NCBI GenBank assembly: GCA_032622095.1
Contig: CP136062.1
Coordinates: forward strand, 130,033,282 to 130,097,281
Source of the DNA: Siphonodentalium dalli
Lineage: Eukaryota > Mollusca > Scaphopoda > Gadilida > Siphonodentaliidae
DNA: 64,000 nucleotides
Reading direction: 5' to 3'
This document shows positions 23,568 to 35,724 of this stretch, piece after piece. A program made the translations under genes and the position numbers. The number at the start of each line of letters is the position of its first letter. Within the stretch, counting starts at the first letter, position 1. The notes beneath the pieces are model-generated. The model did no database searches. It had not been told where the DNA came from and saw only the letters and a program-made list of their open reading frames with translations.

Positions 23568-23570
23568 TAA

Positions 23571-24409
23571 GGGTGGATACACACATGCATGTAATCTCTG
23601 TAATTATCGTGTATTTGGCGTTTTACATGGATCATACAGACCATGTAATATGTGTCCGTTGACAACCCAATCATTGCGGCAATGTTTGACCAAAGTGAGC
23701 CAAGCTCTGAGCGTACAGAGAGCCATTGACTGAACGAAGTCGTCAGGCCTCTTAAAATAATTGTTCGCGCGATAACCCAAATGTTGGACTTTCTGTTTAA
23801 ATCATTGTCAGTCTTCTCTTGATTTTTATACAGGTGATGGGCCCCAGGATTTCCCCAACGCAGGGGCTATGATCCCCAACATGATGGGGGATATTATCAG
23901 GATTTTCTTACGCAGGGGCTATATGATCCCCGACTTGAGGCTATATATGATCCGGAACGCTACAAGGTGTGGTGGCTAACTCTGAGATATTTAAGTAAAA
24001 CATATTATATTGTACCTTTTTGCCCAGATTATTCCGACCGATACATTCAACTAAGTCCCTTAACGATTTGAAGCTTTCGAAAGCACACGCCAACAAGTAT
24101 CATGGTCGAAAATGTTCTATATCAAGCCTGTATACACCAGATTTGTTGCTTCTGATGTTCGTGCATTAATAAAATGCCAGATATCACAGACTTAACTAAT
24201 TTTCACATCCATAAGAGACGACCTGTTTTGGACTGGCCTTAAATGTCCTGATAATAGAGAGTTTGACTTCGCTTTTGACTACTCACTTGTCTGACCTGTT
24301 AACAATGAACCGCTCGCGCGCAGGTGATCAATGTTGTCAATTATTGGTGTGGCCATGTAAAATACATGTATTTTACATACAGAGATTACATGCATGTGTG
24401 TATCCACCC
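23571..24409. mobile_element. PIF/Harbinger-like MITE (839 bp) with perfect 32-bp TIRs
   Basis: Left end GGGTGGATACACACATGCAT (32 bp total, 23571-23602) is perfectly repeated inverted at 24378-24409. TAA borders both sides (23568-23570 and 24410-24412), the 3-bp target duplication expected of PIF/Harbinger. The interior has CAGGGGCTAT...GATCCCC repeats (about 23860-23940) and no transposase. The open frame crossing the left TIR is spurious. Perfect TIRs suggest recent mobility. Confidence 0.9.
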
Positions 24410-24412
24410 TAA

Positions 24413-26439
24413 GTGCAGATTGCAGCTGCTTGCAAACAGATCTTGGTAAATGTCTTGCTACACCAACCGAAAGTAAGCAACTGTCAGGATAACACCGATG
24501 TCATTCTGACATGATTCTGTCTACTCTGAAGAGAATCAGCACACTACAGCAACATCAAATCAGATCATGACCAGTATAAGTGTATCAAACCATCTTACAG
24601 TGAACTTTCCATAAAACAGCCCACTGCTCCTTGCATGATGCAATTTCAGGTTTAGCTGAAAGGAATGTACTCGCATATTTTATCTGGATATATCATAAAA
24701 CGATTGCTGAGTTTACACAAAGAATGTGACGAATGCAGCCGAGCAACATCGATAATACACCTCTGATGAATAGACCCTGATATATTGGAAATCCTTACGT
24801 AATAAGAAAGGTGATTTTTGGTGGAAGCGTGTCCTATCGGTTTCCTTCTTTCGTAACGCTGAGTGCCCGGAGAACATGTTCACGAAAGAGCGGAGTTCGT
24901 TGATGTGGCATATGAGGCGGACATTAAGCATAAACTTTTTGCAAAGTAATGAGTTACAAAAAGCTTCCACGAAAGAAAAGACTGTTCGGAAAGGACGATA
25001 ACTCATCAAAGTTATGAGTTTGTAAATATTATATAAACACTGCCCCGGAAATAATAAATTTGGAGGTGTGATACTGTTCACTACCCTGGAAAATATAAAT
25101 TGAACATAGGAATATTTTGGACCGAATCTTTGGTGCAAATGCATATTAGTATGGTTATTTAGACCTATAATTTACAAACATATTCCATATATTAATACGC
25201 AATGCTCTTTAATCGATTCAGTGCGGACAACTGTGTGGTCAATTTTAAATTAAAACCACCACCGTGAAACATGGTGTAGGCTTTCCAATTATGACAGGAT
25301 GGGCGCACATATAAATGAGACTTGGAGAAGAATGATTGTTTTAAATTATTGTTGTCCCGTCATCTACTGTTAATTGGAAAATGGTTTGTTGTCGGAAATT
25401 ATTTGTTCTATAGTATTCTCTTGCAAATGTTTTTTTCACATTGAATTGAAATGTATATGAGTATCAGTGCTAAAATCAGGCATATGCCAAAAACAAACTG
25501 GGTGATATCTTGTCTTAAATGGAAAGTTTTAAAATATGTACGTTACCCTGATCTCAGTAATATAGTTAATTATTACTTTGAATCATTGATGTTAATTTGT
25601 GCGCTCAAAAATGTGTAGTTTCATCTGTTGATTAGAAACCATTTAGGTCTGGATAGCACAACGGTCCTTTTTTGAAATGATGTACCGGTACCTGTTCTCA
25701 TATTTACCAATATGTATTTGCTGTTAATTTGCCAGTAAATGTGTTAGGTTAATGTAGGCTACGCAACTTGTAGGTTAACAAAAAACTATACAAGTGATCA
25801 AAAATATTTCTCGTTCAGTGAGTATGGCTTATTATTATTTGAGCATCAGTGAGAATGAAAGTTTCAACTGAAGCAGCTGATTCAAATAACGCGGGTGCAT
25901 CAGCATTGCATGTACTCATTTACTAAATAAGTTCATAATTCACGTTTAGACTGCAGATGTCCCTGAACAGGGTAATTAAAAAAAATTGCATTTTGACACA
26001 TCATTTAGATGGTTGTGTGATAGCTGCTATATATGCTGCCCCGTGTATGTATTGATACATCCACACAGCTGAGTTGAAATGAATCGAACGCCAAATGTTT
26101 GTGGAACTAACAAGTCTGGCACCCCTCCCCAATTAGGGTCATTTGTCATGTCCCTTTCATTGATATAATATTGTAATGTTTGCTGTCATCGTCGAAAATT
26201 CCACTTGATAAAACAGATGAGATAATGAATGATATTCCGACCCAGGTTCTGGGATCAGAATAGAGCGTATCAAATTTTAATGAGACTGATCGATGGTGCT
26301 TGTGTGAACATGTATAGATGGCAAAGTCGAATGGAATAGTCAATTTAATAGAAGCTATCAAATATGACAATGTCATTCTGACAAGCTTAATGTACCAGTG
26401 TACGCGACTCGTGTATCTAAATAATATATAGTCCAGGCG
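24413..26439. other. Gap: no supported gene
   Basis: The longest frame, 143 residues on the minus strand (25144-24713), is basic and cysteine-containing but matches no domain I know and has no flanking splice support. A 117-residue minus frame (26499-26146) is likewise unassigned. No tandem or terminal repeats noted. Confidence 0.45.
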
Positions 26440-26800
26440 CTTGGTACATGCATATGTAAGAATTGCACAAATTAGATAAAAGCATGAAACTTGGCGCATA
26501 TGTTCCCTGGAATTTACTGATCATTTTCAGATATAGACCCCATCGAGATTTGGCCCTGCTTAACAACGGTTACTATGCAACTACCCGAAAGTATAAAATA
26601 CTCATATAATGATGGATTACAGTATTTCATTCTACTTTAGTTGATTTGAATTACATGTTTGAGGTCTAGTTGTGACATAGGATGAATTACAAAGGCCTGT
26701 GACACTTTGTTTCCTATCATATTATCCATAACAACCGTTGCTATGAAGCTACCCAGATAGTAAAATGTACCTTTGGTACTCATCTCTGTGACATTTTGGG
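26440..26800. repeat. Dispersed repeat carrying two X-box-like palindromes
   Basis: Contains GGTTACTATGCAAC (26568-26581) and GTTGCTATGAAGC (26737-26749), each followed by a CTACCC tail. AAAAGCATGAAACTTGGC near 26480 is the reverse complement of a stretch near 31895 in a related repeat. Further members are at 31600-31910 and 34141-34990. Confidence 0.6.
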
Positions 26801-27375
26801 ACAAGAATTGACGGTAAATTAGTCTGCTAATACATCACATAGTGTATATTATATAGGGATGGATAGTTTCTACGTGTGGAAGGTGTCATTCACACCATTC
26901 TTAAGAGATCTACCCATATTTGTTTTTAAATTTCAAAATCATCAATGATCATAACGCGAAATGGTTGGTGAAAATAGTGTGGTAATAAACTGGATAGACT
27001 ATGTTTATTACTTGGTAGTGAAACATGATCCTTCTTTGTCATTACTTTAAAAAAAAAATTATTGAGCACGGATAGTTTGAATAATAGACGGTATTAATAA
27101 AGGTAAGTTGTTTACTATATCTAGTCCGTGGGCCAAGTCTGAAGCTAAGATATATTGCCACCTTTTTAGTTAGGGAAAAATTGGAACTCTCCATCCAAGA
27201 TAGCCACCAAAATGGCAGCCGGAGGTTGTCAATTTGACGTTTTTCACTAATATTTTTAAGATCAGTTTCTGCTGTTCGGAACTGGTTGAGAATTGTGAAT
27301 TTATTTTGTATTATTCATGTTAACTGACATTGGAGCAATGAAGTATGCCATTCCTGTGGTCCCGCCCCGGGTTCG
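26801..27375. other. Gap: nothing recognised
   Basis: AT-rich flank of the following inverted-repeat element. Bases 27180-27220 contain CCACCAAAATGGCAGCC, with similar words beyond the far end of that element (29570 and 29930), so it may sit inside an older repeat. Confidence 0.45.
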
Positions 27376-29385
27376 GGACCTTTCGGCACCTGGACATTTC
27401 GACACCTGGCTTTTCAGGACGTTTCGTTACCTTAGTTTTCGGCACTTGGTTGTTTCGACACAAGCACTCATCGAAGACCTTTCGGCACATGGTTTATTCT
27501 TTAATTTTTTACATCACTTCTTATGCAACAAATCTCTAGATACGCTCACTGGGGTTACTTAAATCAAACTGAACAGTCATGTTGATCAGCGCGTCATTGA
27601 CATTCGTTCATAAATAGAATCGATTAATTTTGCAACAACTTTTGTTCACTTTCTGAGTAACACTACATCTTCGCGTTCTTGTGCATGGTTGCATGCTTGT
27701 TAATGGCACACAGCAGTTAGCTGCTCCCATTATTTTATCGACAATTATTCGACTTGAATTAAAATAATTTGTAAAGATACTGTCGGAGTTGGGTTACATA
27801 CTAATTGCCTCATAATACTTGCTGCGACACATTGTTAGTAAATCGTTAGACACCATTAGAGAGTGGATCTATTGACGTCACTTCCACTGTGCTCATTTTC
27901 AAAAGCGTATACCCTTCTACAACGATGTGGACACCTCGGAATTTTTTTTATTGAATCAATATGTTCTGTCTATATAGTTTGGTGGTATGCTGCGAAGGTG
28001 CTCGCTCCGTCTTTGACGTGTTACTCAATATAGCTTGATGCCCGCGCGGTGTCATGACATCTCGTCGCCTGGTTTTACGTTTTCTCTACAAATTTCCAGT
28101 ATTTTGCTCTAATCTTTTTGAAACACTAATTCCAATGTCAATCAAAAACTTATCTAATTGACTAAATTGAAACTGGTTTAGAGATATTATATATTTAACA
28201 ACAAATTAAATAACTTGAGGAAAAACAAACACTAAGCTAAACTATATTCAGAAATATAACGAACATACTCGTTAGAATTGTCTACTGTTCATTTTGTGAG
28301 ATGTGATCATAATTATGAGAATCACAGAAATACCATATCGATTCCCATTAATTTATTTAGACATTCTGGCTGGACAAAATCAGTGATGTTTCCATAGTTC
28401 CTGTTACACATGTTTGTGTATTATGTGAGTGACACAAAGTATCAAGTATCAAGGTGGCTCTCCGGCGAGTGTATACAGAGTTCTGCGTGTCGGAGCCGTT
28501 TTTACGTAGACATTACTATTACAGTGGTATTAGTTCAATAACATACCATAGGTAAATGAAAACTTGTCAGTAAGCATTGGAAATTGTCATAGCATTGAAA
28601 CAAATATTCATATTTCTGACACCCAAATAATGAAAGTACTCAATTTCGATATGACCTATGCTGTATAATAAACTAATAATGGGTTGTGTAGCTTTGTCGT
28701 GAGACATAAATTCAGTGACAATCATTTTATAACGGCGACGACATTGTGAGATCGACAGTTATTAATACGATATAAATTTATACATTTGTTAATGTAATCA
28801 TGATTTATAAGACTACAGTCCGACTGCTAATTTTTTGTACCAGCAGTCACTGAATAATTCGTTTTGTTATCAGGCAATGTTATATTAACTAATGAAGAAA
28901 GCCTCACTGGAACATTAGTTACAATTTCCAAATATCGTCCAATATGTTCAATTCACGACGGATATATATACCGATAGCTCTGTTACATGTAATTTCAAAG
29001 ACAAAAGCAGATATATCCATAGAACAGTAAAGCAACTCTTACTATAAGAATAGTTGAGACGTAACAGGTATAACTCTGTATTGTTCCGTGCCCAACGAGA
29101 AGCTCGCTTTTCTATTTCGAAGTGGGCACTTTGAATTGGACCGGATATTGTCATACCTTAGTGTGTATGCCTCGCGATATGCATATGCTCACCGCCATAG
29201 CTATAATTTGTTCCACTTTATATGTTTTATAACATTTCATTATTGAAGTAAAGAATGAAAATAAAAATAACTTCTAGTCATCACTGATAGTTTCGTTGGT
29301 CCGACAATTAACAAGTGCCGAGACGTCCGAAATGCCGAATAATCGGGTGCCGAAACGTCCAGGTGCCGAAACGTCCAGCATTCCC
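27376..29385. mobile_element. Inverted-repeat element (about 2.0 kb) with TTTCGGCACC-rich ends
   Basis: The left end GGACCTTTCGGCACCTGGAC (from about 27377) is matched inverted at the right end (GGTGCCGAAACGTCC, to about 29383). Similarity continues raggedly for about 110 bp as repeats of TTTCGGCACYTGG. The same word set occurs once more at 51265-51373. The 1.8-kb interior is AT-rich with no transposase. Flanks share CATTCC and CCGCCCC, but no clean target duplication can be assigned, so the boundaries are approximate. Confidence 0.7.
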
Positions 29386-29959
29386 CGCCCCTTCCGATCC
29401 CTCAAAAATTTGATTTTACAGAATGCCGTATAAAATGTCACCAAAAATCACCATTGGGATTCTTGTCATATGTCACCAAGAAAATGGTAGAACTGTGCAA
29501 AGTAAGTGAGGCATTCCATTTATTATGAATATTCCAACTCATTTGTACCAAAATTGTCACTTTGGCTCAAAATGGCTGCCAAATATGAAAAATGGTAAAT
29601 AGTGCACCAGCGTGTCATTCAACCGCTTACAAGTTGTGGCTGATGAAAAAAAATTGACAATTCTGTCTTATATACAGTGAATAATAACATTACTTAATCA
29701 ACTTACACTAAATGTTCTATTCTGGTTGTCCCAGTTAAGTACCTTATGAGACATGACAAATTCGTCTTAAACGTTGCAGTGTGGTATTTTTCCAAAAGAC
29801 GTCTTTTGGGACTCTTGTCATGTTTTGAACGGAAATGGACAGAACTTCGAAACGGAACTGCGGGACCATATTATGTGGCTATTCTCACACATTAGCATCA
29901 GCATTGAATGATTTAATACATGGTTATGTCAAAATGGCAGCCAGGGAGTGACTGGTGAT
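29386..29959. other. Gap: low-level repetitive, no gene
   Basis: Contains CACCAAAAATCACCATTGGG, ATGTCACCAAGAAAATGG and CTCAAAATGGCTGCC-type words typical of old dispersed repeats. No ORF of interest. Confidence 0.45.
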
Positions 29960-31270
29960 GCGAGGTGAATAGTTATACAGGGAGTCGTTATATGGCAATG
30001 AGTGGGATCCATAGTGAGATGCATAATTATGTATATATAAGGGGTGGTCATGTGTGAGGTGAATATGTAAACATGGAGTGGTTGTATGGTAATTAAAGTG
30101 GAATATGGTTATAAAAAGAGTAGCTACGTAGTTATCTCTATGTTTATGTATATATTTAGTGACCGTATGATCATGTGCGGAATGTACAGGTGTACATTGA
30201 GTATGTCATGGTTGGGTGTATGTGTACACGATTGGGTTGGTTGTATGATCATGGGTGGGGTGTATGGGTAAATAGGGAGTGGTTATGGGTAATGTATATT
30301 AGGTGTACATGGAATGAATGTATGGCCATTATTGTTGAAGTGTATATGTGTAGCTGGGTGGTCATTGGCGTGTGAGTATATACGAAGTTGGTGGGTGTAT
30401 ATGCATTCCCATAACCACTCACGAGTGGCTGAATGGTCATGTGTGAGATGTATATGCAAGTTGGAGTGTACAAATGGCCGTGTGTGGGGGGTATTTGTAT
30501 ATCCATTCAATAGTGAGGTGTAAATGTGTACCTGGAGTGAATCTATGGTCAAGTGCGGGTTGTATATTTATATCTTGAGTGGCTATATCGCCATGTGTGT
30601 GACAAATAGGTATCCAGGGATTGACGATATCACCAATGGTGGAGTGAATAGGTGGAGTGACTATGGTCACACACGTGGTGTATGCGTAAACAGTGAGTAG
30701 CTGAATTATCATGGGTGATGTGTATATGCAAGTCTGGAGTGCATGAATGATCGTGTGTACATTGTATTAGCATATATAGGGCTAGCTGTGTCGCCATGGG
30801 TGTGGCGATTATTTATACAGGGAGTGACCGTATGGCCAACAGTGGAGTGAATAGGTATACAAAGAGTTATTTATGATTATCATGGGTGAGGTTTATATTC
30901 AAGACTTGAGTGTATGAATGGCCGAGTATGCGGGGTACTGGTATATATAAGGGCTGTATGGCCATTGTTGGGGTGCATATGCATACTTGGAGTGACTCTA
31001 TGGTTATAGTGTATATGTAAATCTTGAGTGGCGATATGGCCATGGGTATGGCGAATAGGTAAACATGGGCTGACTGTATGACCAATGGTGGAGTAAATAG
31101 GTATCCAATGAGTGACTGTATGGTCAATATTGTGGTGTATGATTGTCAAGGGTTAGGTGTATATGCAAGCCTGCAGTGTATGAATGGCCGAGTGTGCGGG
31201 ATATTGGTATAAATAGAATGGTTGTATGACCATTGGTGAGATGTATAGGTACACCTGGAGTGAATCTGGT
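29960..31270. repeat. Degenerate GT-rich satellite, about 1.3 kb
   Basis: Built from diverged short modules such as GGAGTGACTGTATGGCCA, GGTGTATATGCAAG and TGGTGGAGTGAATAGGTA. Higher-order periodicity is visible: TATGAATGGCCGAGTATGCGGG near 30912 recurs as TATGAATGGCCGAGTGTGCGGG near 31178 (266 bp), with an earlier relative at 30468 (274 bp before a 30742 copy). Strand asymmetry is strong (G and T on plus). The many open frames on both strands arise from this repetition. Confidence 0.85.
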
Positions 31271-31599
31271 CACTATATTGGCATGTCGTGACTCATCGAG
31301 CATACATAAATCTAAGTGGAATCATCTTCATTGGAATCGGCTGAACAAAATGTGTTTTACATCAAATAATTTTGTAAATATGACCACAGATCGTCACTCA
31401 AATAGTTACGTCATAAGATTTAGAATGCAACCACTGGATTATTTTACCGGGTTGTATAGTTGCATAACAAAACTATTGCTAAAGAGACCATGCATGTGTG
31501 TGCGATGAAAACGAGATAACTATCGACTCCATGGTGGTAAAATAAACGATACATAACGTGCGGACACACGTTAAATGTCCCGTCGATTAACTCGTTGTG
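31271..31599. other. Gap: nothing recognised
   Basis: Unique-looking sequence after the satellite. A 91-residue open frame starts inside the satellite and is not credible. Confidence 0.45.
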
Positions 31600-31910
31600 C
31601 AGTTTGGCCCAGAAACGTCACATAGGCCTCAAACTGTCACTGAGAAGAGTAAAAAAAGACATTTTCTTGTTCGGGTAGTTGCATAGCAACGGTTGTTATG
31701 GACAACATGATATAAAATGATGTCACAAACCATTGTATGTTATCATATGTCGCAACTACACATCCAATATGTAATTAACAACTACTACATTTCAATTAAA
31801 TGTTGTAAACCATCCATAGAGACATTTTATTATTTCGGGTAGTTGCCTAGAAAGGAGAGTCCCACCTGGAAGGGGTCCACACATGTGCCAAGTTTCATGC
31901 TTTTATCATA
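31600..31910. repeat. Dispersed repeat carrying a perfect X-box-like palindrome
   Basis: Contains GTTGCATAGCAAC (31678-31690), an exact inverted repeat of GTTGC around ATA, preceded by TCGGGTA, and a second TTTCGGGTAGTTGCCTAG at 31834-31850. Same family as 26440-26800, opposite orientation. Confidence 0.65.
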
Positions 31911-32786
31911 ACTTGTGAAATTCTGACCCCAAGCACCTGTATGTATTTTAAGACAATATTCCGACAATTAACTTACGATTGTAAATTTTATTTTCGTATG
32001 GATGATTTTTTAAGTGGCTCCCATTGTCAACTTTGAAGTAATTATAGCTTTGCATCATGTCTGTTTTCTATATATGAGATCAATTTGTTCAACGCCGATC
32101 TCGAAACATTATGTGCTATTAGTGTTGTTACCAACGACGCCAATGAGTTTCTATACCGCCAGCTCGTCCAATGGCAACTCCCTGATGATGTTATACATGG
32201 CCCGTTGTGTCACTTCCAGCTCCCGTCTATTTATACTTCCTGGATATATGCCTGGGCGGACGGGCCGCTAGACCGACAGGCGGAGGCAAAGATAATCCAG
32301 AATACCCCATTTTGTTCTTCAAATAGTGGGTGTAAAACATTGGCATAAACGATCAGTCGAGGCACAGAGAAGGAATATACTTTTATGATGCATATATGAA
32401 CTATTATTCACGCAATTGATGAATATGGCTTACAGCAGTGAAAGTCACTTTACTCTACATAATTTGGTAAATTTCATGTCACTTGAAAATAACTGGACCT
32501 TTTTTTATTCAATGTTTTTATTGATCAAAATTACATAGAAATTGTTATAAACATTAGTAATATTGCACTCTCTCTTTCGTACATCCATTCAAACAAACTG
32601 GCAAAGCACCCATACCATCATCCACTCATCGTCTCTTTCACTACCGGTAACGTTATAATATATTGTGTACTTTCTTCGATTATTAATCAAATTCAAATCA
32701 TGTGGTATTTTATTACAATATAATCTTTCATATAATATCGACTTTCAGTGAATCGAACTGTCGGTGTAATAACCGGACGTTTTCTT
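31911..32786. other. Gap with one GC-richer open frame
   Basis: The frame at 32085-32348 (87 residues, open upstream to about 32060) is less AT-rich than its surroundings and includes DLETLCAISVV and DRQAEAKIIQN. I recognise no domain and see no clear splice sites. It could be an eroded exon of unknown family. The rest is plain AT-rich sequence. Confidence 0.4.
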
Positions 32787-33010
32787 TAAATATACAAATG
32801 GCCTTCGCGATGGGTATTGCTGTTAAAATAGCTATAAACAGAAAGAATACTAAAGCGATGGGTATTGCTGTTAACACAGCTATAAACAGAAATAATATTA
32901 AACTATAGACAGTTTTTTGTTCTTATACAAATCATAAATATCGCGTAAATAGCATGTTATTGTCGTACGCCGTGTTTGTAAGCAAAAGCCAAAGTATACT
33001 ACAATACAGT
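32787..33010. mobile_element. Diverged partial copy of the TTAA MITE family
   Basis: GGCCTTCGCGATGGGTATTG, then TATAAACAGAAAGAATA, then TATAGACAG and AAATATCGCGTAAATAGCAT, in the same order as the left half of the MITEs at 4166-5888. The subterminal segment is tandemly duplicated (GCGATGGGTATTGCTGTTAA at 32808 and 32856, about 48 bp). The hairpin arms are lost and the right half is missing. Confidence 0.7.
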
Positions 33011-33567
33011 ACGCAAAGAGTGCGATATATGCAAAACACTCTACATCGCGGAGAACCCACTAATGAACTTTACAACAAACCGGGATAGCGCTCGCTAACA
33101 CTCGCCACCCAAAATTTCGGTGTTGAATGGTGAACTGTGAATAAAAAAAAAATCGCCACGGTGTTAAGTGTTTTGCTTATTGCATACTCTTTATCTGATT
33201 TATATAAACAAACTGTCGGCTCACTCAACGTGTGATTTGTGGATAATGTCGCATTTATACCATCAATAGTCCATGCAATTAGTACATTCTTGAGGAAATT
33301 TTCATAATTTGTTAACTTTTATTTCTAAATTATCACATACAAACAAGGCCATTCGTGACTTTAACTTCAATATAATGCAAATCAATATAGTTTACCAGGC
33401 TATGTTGGTGTGATTTAATCTGCGTTATTACATAATATGCGAATAATAATTGACTTGCGATCAAGAATAAAAAATAGAAAGCGACATGCTAAATAGCAAA
33501 GCATGCAGTTGTATATATAGCGTATTCATTGTGGGAGCAGTGTCGACGGTTGGTGTAGTGTACATAC
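33011..33567. other. Gap: first-intron side of the PAN exon
   Basis: AT-rich. The first bases 3' of the exon on the minus strand are the GTATGT donor. No further exon recognised. Confidence 0.5.
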
Positions 33568-33819
33568 CTGCTGAATATTCTTAAAACGCCAGATCCCATC
33601 GTTTGTCGTGAGGGTCGTTGAATCTTTTAAAACACATTCCTTCGTCCTGATGTTAAAACCGAACGAAATGCAGTTGGCATTCCTCTGACAGAGCTTCTCG
33701 CAACGAAGAATATTCGAAACTTTCGAAGAAGTACTATCTGAACATGGTGACGAATAACCGACATTACACCATAAGAAGGCGTGCCAGAGGCCAACAAGAA
33801 TCCTGAATCCGATCGTCAT
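33568..33819 (-). CDS. Secreted PAN/apple-domain protein, first coding exon
   Basis: Minus-strand 84-codon exon from ATG at 33819 to a consensus donor CAG|GTATGT at 33568/33567, ending in phase 0. Residues 1-24 (MTIGFRILVGLWHAFLWCNV onward) form a signal peptide with a hydrophobic core. Residues 27-65 hold a PAN/apple-like module: PCSDSTSS, LRCEKLCQRNANCISFGFN, ECVLKDSTTL, giving the C-x3-C-x5-C...F...C spacing of this disulfide-linked fold. Such modules mediate protein or sugar contacts in secreted proteins and often precede C-type lectin domains in invertebrates. Bases beyond the donor stay open for a few codons but are presumed intronic. Downstream exons are not identified. Joining to the lectin exons 24 kb away would need a linking exon because the phases differ. 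Confidence 0.8.
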
Positions 33820-34140
33820 ACTGAATTGGTAGTCGCCGTGTATCTAACTGTGGTGGGTGTATTCGTGTATATGGCTATGAATATTATACTGACTGCGTTT
33901 TGTGTTACTCTGAATAACACTCAGTTCCAAGTTCGATAGAAGGTACAATCAGGGAATTGCATTACTACGCCAGAGATGATTCGCCTTGTCATTGTATCGA
34001 TCATATAACTTTGAATGGTTATACGCGTGCGTGACATGACGACGGTCGTGCGTGTTCATTGCAGCACACTCAGACATTTATAGCACATTGAACCCTGGCT
34101 CCCCACAACGATCGACACCCTGACCCTGGGCTCCCAGTGG
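33820..34140. other. Presumed 5' flank of the PAN exon
   Basis: Unique sequence upstream (minus strand) of the ATG. No definite TATA box or initiator can be fixed. Confidence 0.4.
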
Positions 34141-34990
34141 TATTTTTTATATTGTGGCCAGTGTTTAGATGTATGGTGTTGTTTATGTTCAAGTGGTGTC
34201 ACATTTCTGCAACTTTAGATGTATGTTCCCCATGGACCACTGATTATTTTACGATCTGGTTATATTGCCACGTGTGTCACTCCCTGGTAACGGTTGCTAT
34301 GCATCTACCCGATATTGAAAAATACAATTATAGCTTTTACGGTCGTAATTCAGCCCAAGGAAATGGCGTTTTTGATGCAGTCAACAACCTATTGTGAGAT
34401 TTGAGATATATCTGGCCAGAAGTATGATCCTAACTTGTATTTAAGGGTAGCAACGGTTGCTAAGCAAATACCCCAAATGATCGAATGACACTATTGCCCT
34501 GTGAATCCAATTGTATTATGCCCCAATTTAGACATTCTTGGCATGCACATGCTGATGGTTATGTTCAAATGGTGCTACACAGCTACAGGTCTGAAATTTT
34601 ACAGGTATGTTCCCATGGGCCACTGTGTATTATTTTTAGAACGGTATACTTTGCCACACGATCACTCCCTGGTAACGGTTTCTAAGCAACTACCCGGAAC
34701 TGAAAGTATAATGCAATTATAGCTTATAGCGTCGTATAATTCCGCGCTAAGAAACGGCATTTTCTATGCAGTCAATACCCTATTGTGAAACTGGAGATAC
34801 ATCAGGTCAGAAGATTGAACCTACATGTAGTTTGTATTTAACGGTATCAATGGTTGCTAAGCATATAGCCCAAGTGATCGAATGACACCACTTCCCTGTG
34901 CATTCAATGGCATTACGTCCCGTTTTAGACATCGCCTATAGGGCATGGTGATGGTCATGTTCAAGTTCAAATGGTGCCACGAGTCTTAAA
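34141..34990. repeat. Tandem repeat, unit about 395 bp, with X-box-like words
   Basis: Two units: CTCCCTGGTAACGGTT at 34280 and 34671, and GATCGAATGACAC at 34478 and 34876 (periods 391-398). Each unit carries two GTTGC-type words: GTTGCTATGCATC (34293), GTTGCTAAGCAAA (34456), GTTTCTAAGCAAC (34678), GTTGCTAAGCATA (34853). The open frames in both units are not conserved. Confidence 0.8.
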
Positions 34991-35592
34991 CTTTACATAA
35001 TTGCTCAATAATGCACGATTTGACCACGTGTTTGTAATGTGCACGCGCAAGTAGATCGGACTAGATGGTATTGTGACCATGCAACCCATTTCCACAGTAC
35101 TACTCTGGTGCAATGTCAAAACGTGAAGCTGTATAACGCAAATTTATGTACTATGGAGATCCTTGATGTGATTTTATCATTTCACAAAAATCCATACATT
35201 TATCATTTTATCCTATGCGCATGCGCGAAACAAATCGACTCAAATAAGAAACTGCGTGCGCCTTCCTCACATATGACAGAACACTGATTATATATGCAAT
35301 ACTAATTTAAACCAAAAAGAGTGATCGAAATGGTGTCTTTCTACAATCCTGCAAACCGCACAACAATGTCGAGCTTTACCCGAATCGCTTCAAATAATGT
35401 ACGTTTGTTGAATTCTGCGCTGTACGCATGCGCATGTTTTTCTACCCCAACTAGTCGGCAACAAACTCATACACATGCACCCATGGCACTGCTGAAGTTC
35501 CTTGGGACCATTTACATAGATATAAGTGGATATACCAATGGTTATAACATGTATACACATGCTACATATGTTTATAATGTCACTGAATGCTG
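34991..35592. other. Gap: nothing recognised
   Basis: Two unrelated short open frames (35039-35287, 35321-35686); the second runs through the hairpin repeats and is not credible. Confidence 0.45.
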
Positions 35593-35655
35593 CTGGCCGC
35601 TTTTGCGGCCAGTCGGGTGTATGAACGTTTTCTGGCTGGCCGCTTTTGCGGCCAG
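35593..35655. repeat. Two tandem perfect GC hairpins
   Basis: CTGGCCGCTTTTGCGGCCAG, an 8-bp GC stem with a TTTT loop, occurs at 35593-35612 and 35636-35655 (period 43), each followed by TCGGGT. The stems are exact and stand out in AT-rich sequence. Confidence 0.95.
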
Positions 35656-35724
35656 TCGGGTTCAAAGGGTTAACTATTCTGTCTGACGTCGAACTAATAA
35701 TTCGGAATACCTTTACCGCACACT

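Noticed and set aside
24713-25144. 143-residue minus-strand open frame
   Set aside because: No recognisable domain, no splice or promoter support, and AT-rich DNA can give such frames by chance.
26146-26499. 117-residue minus-strand open frame next to the X-box repeat
   Set aside because: No domain; it overlaps the edge of a dispersed repeat.
30249-31149. Several threonine/histidine-rich open frames on both strands
   Set aside because: They are translations of the GT-rich satellite.
32085-32348. A confident host exon in the GC-richer open frame
   Set aside because: Composition is suggestive, but no family, start or splice boundary could be recognised.
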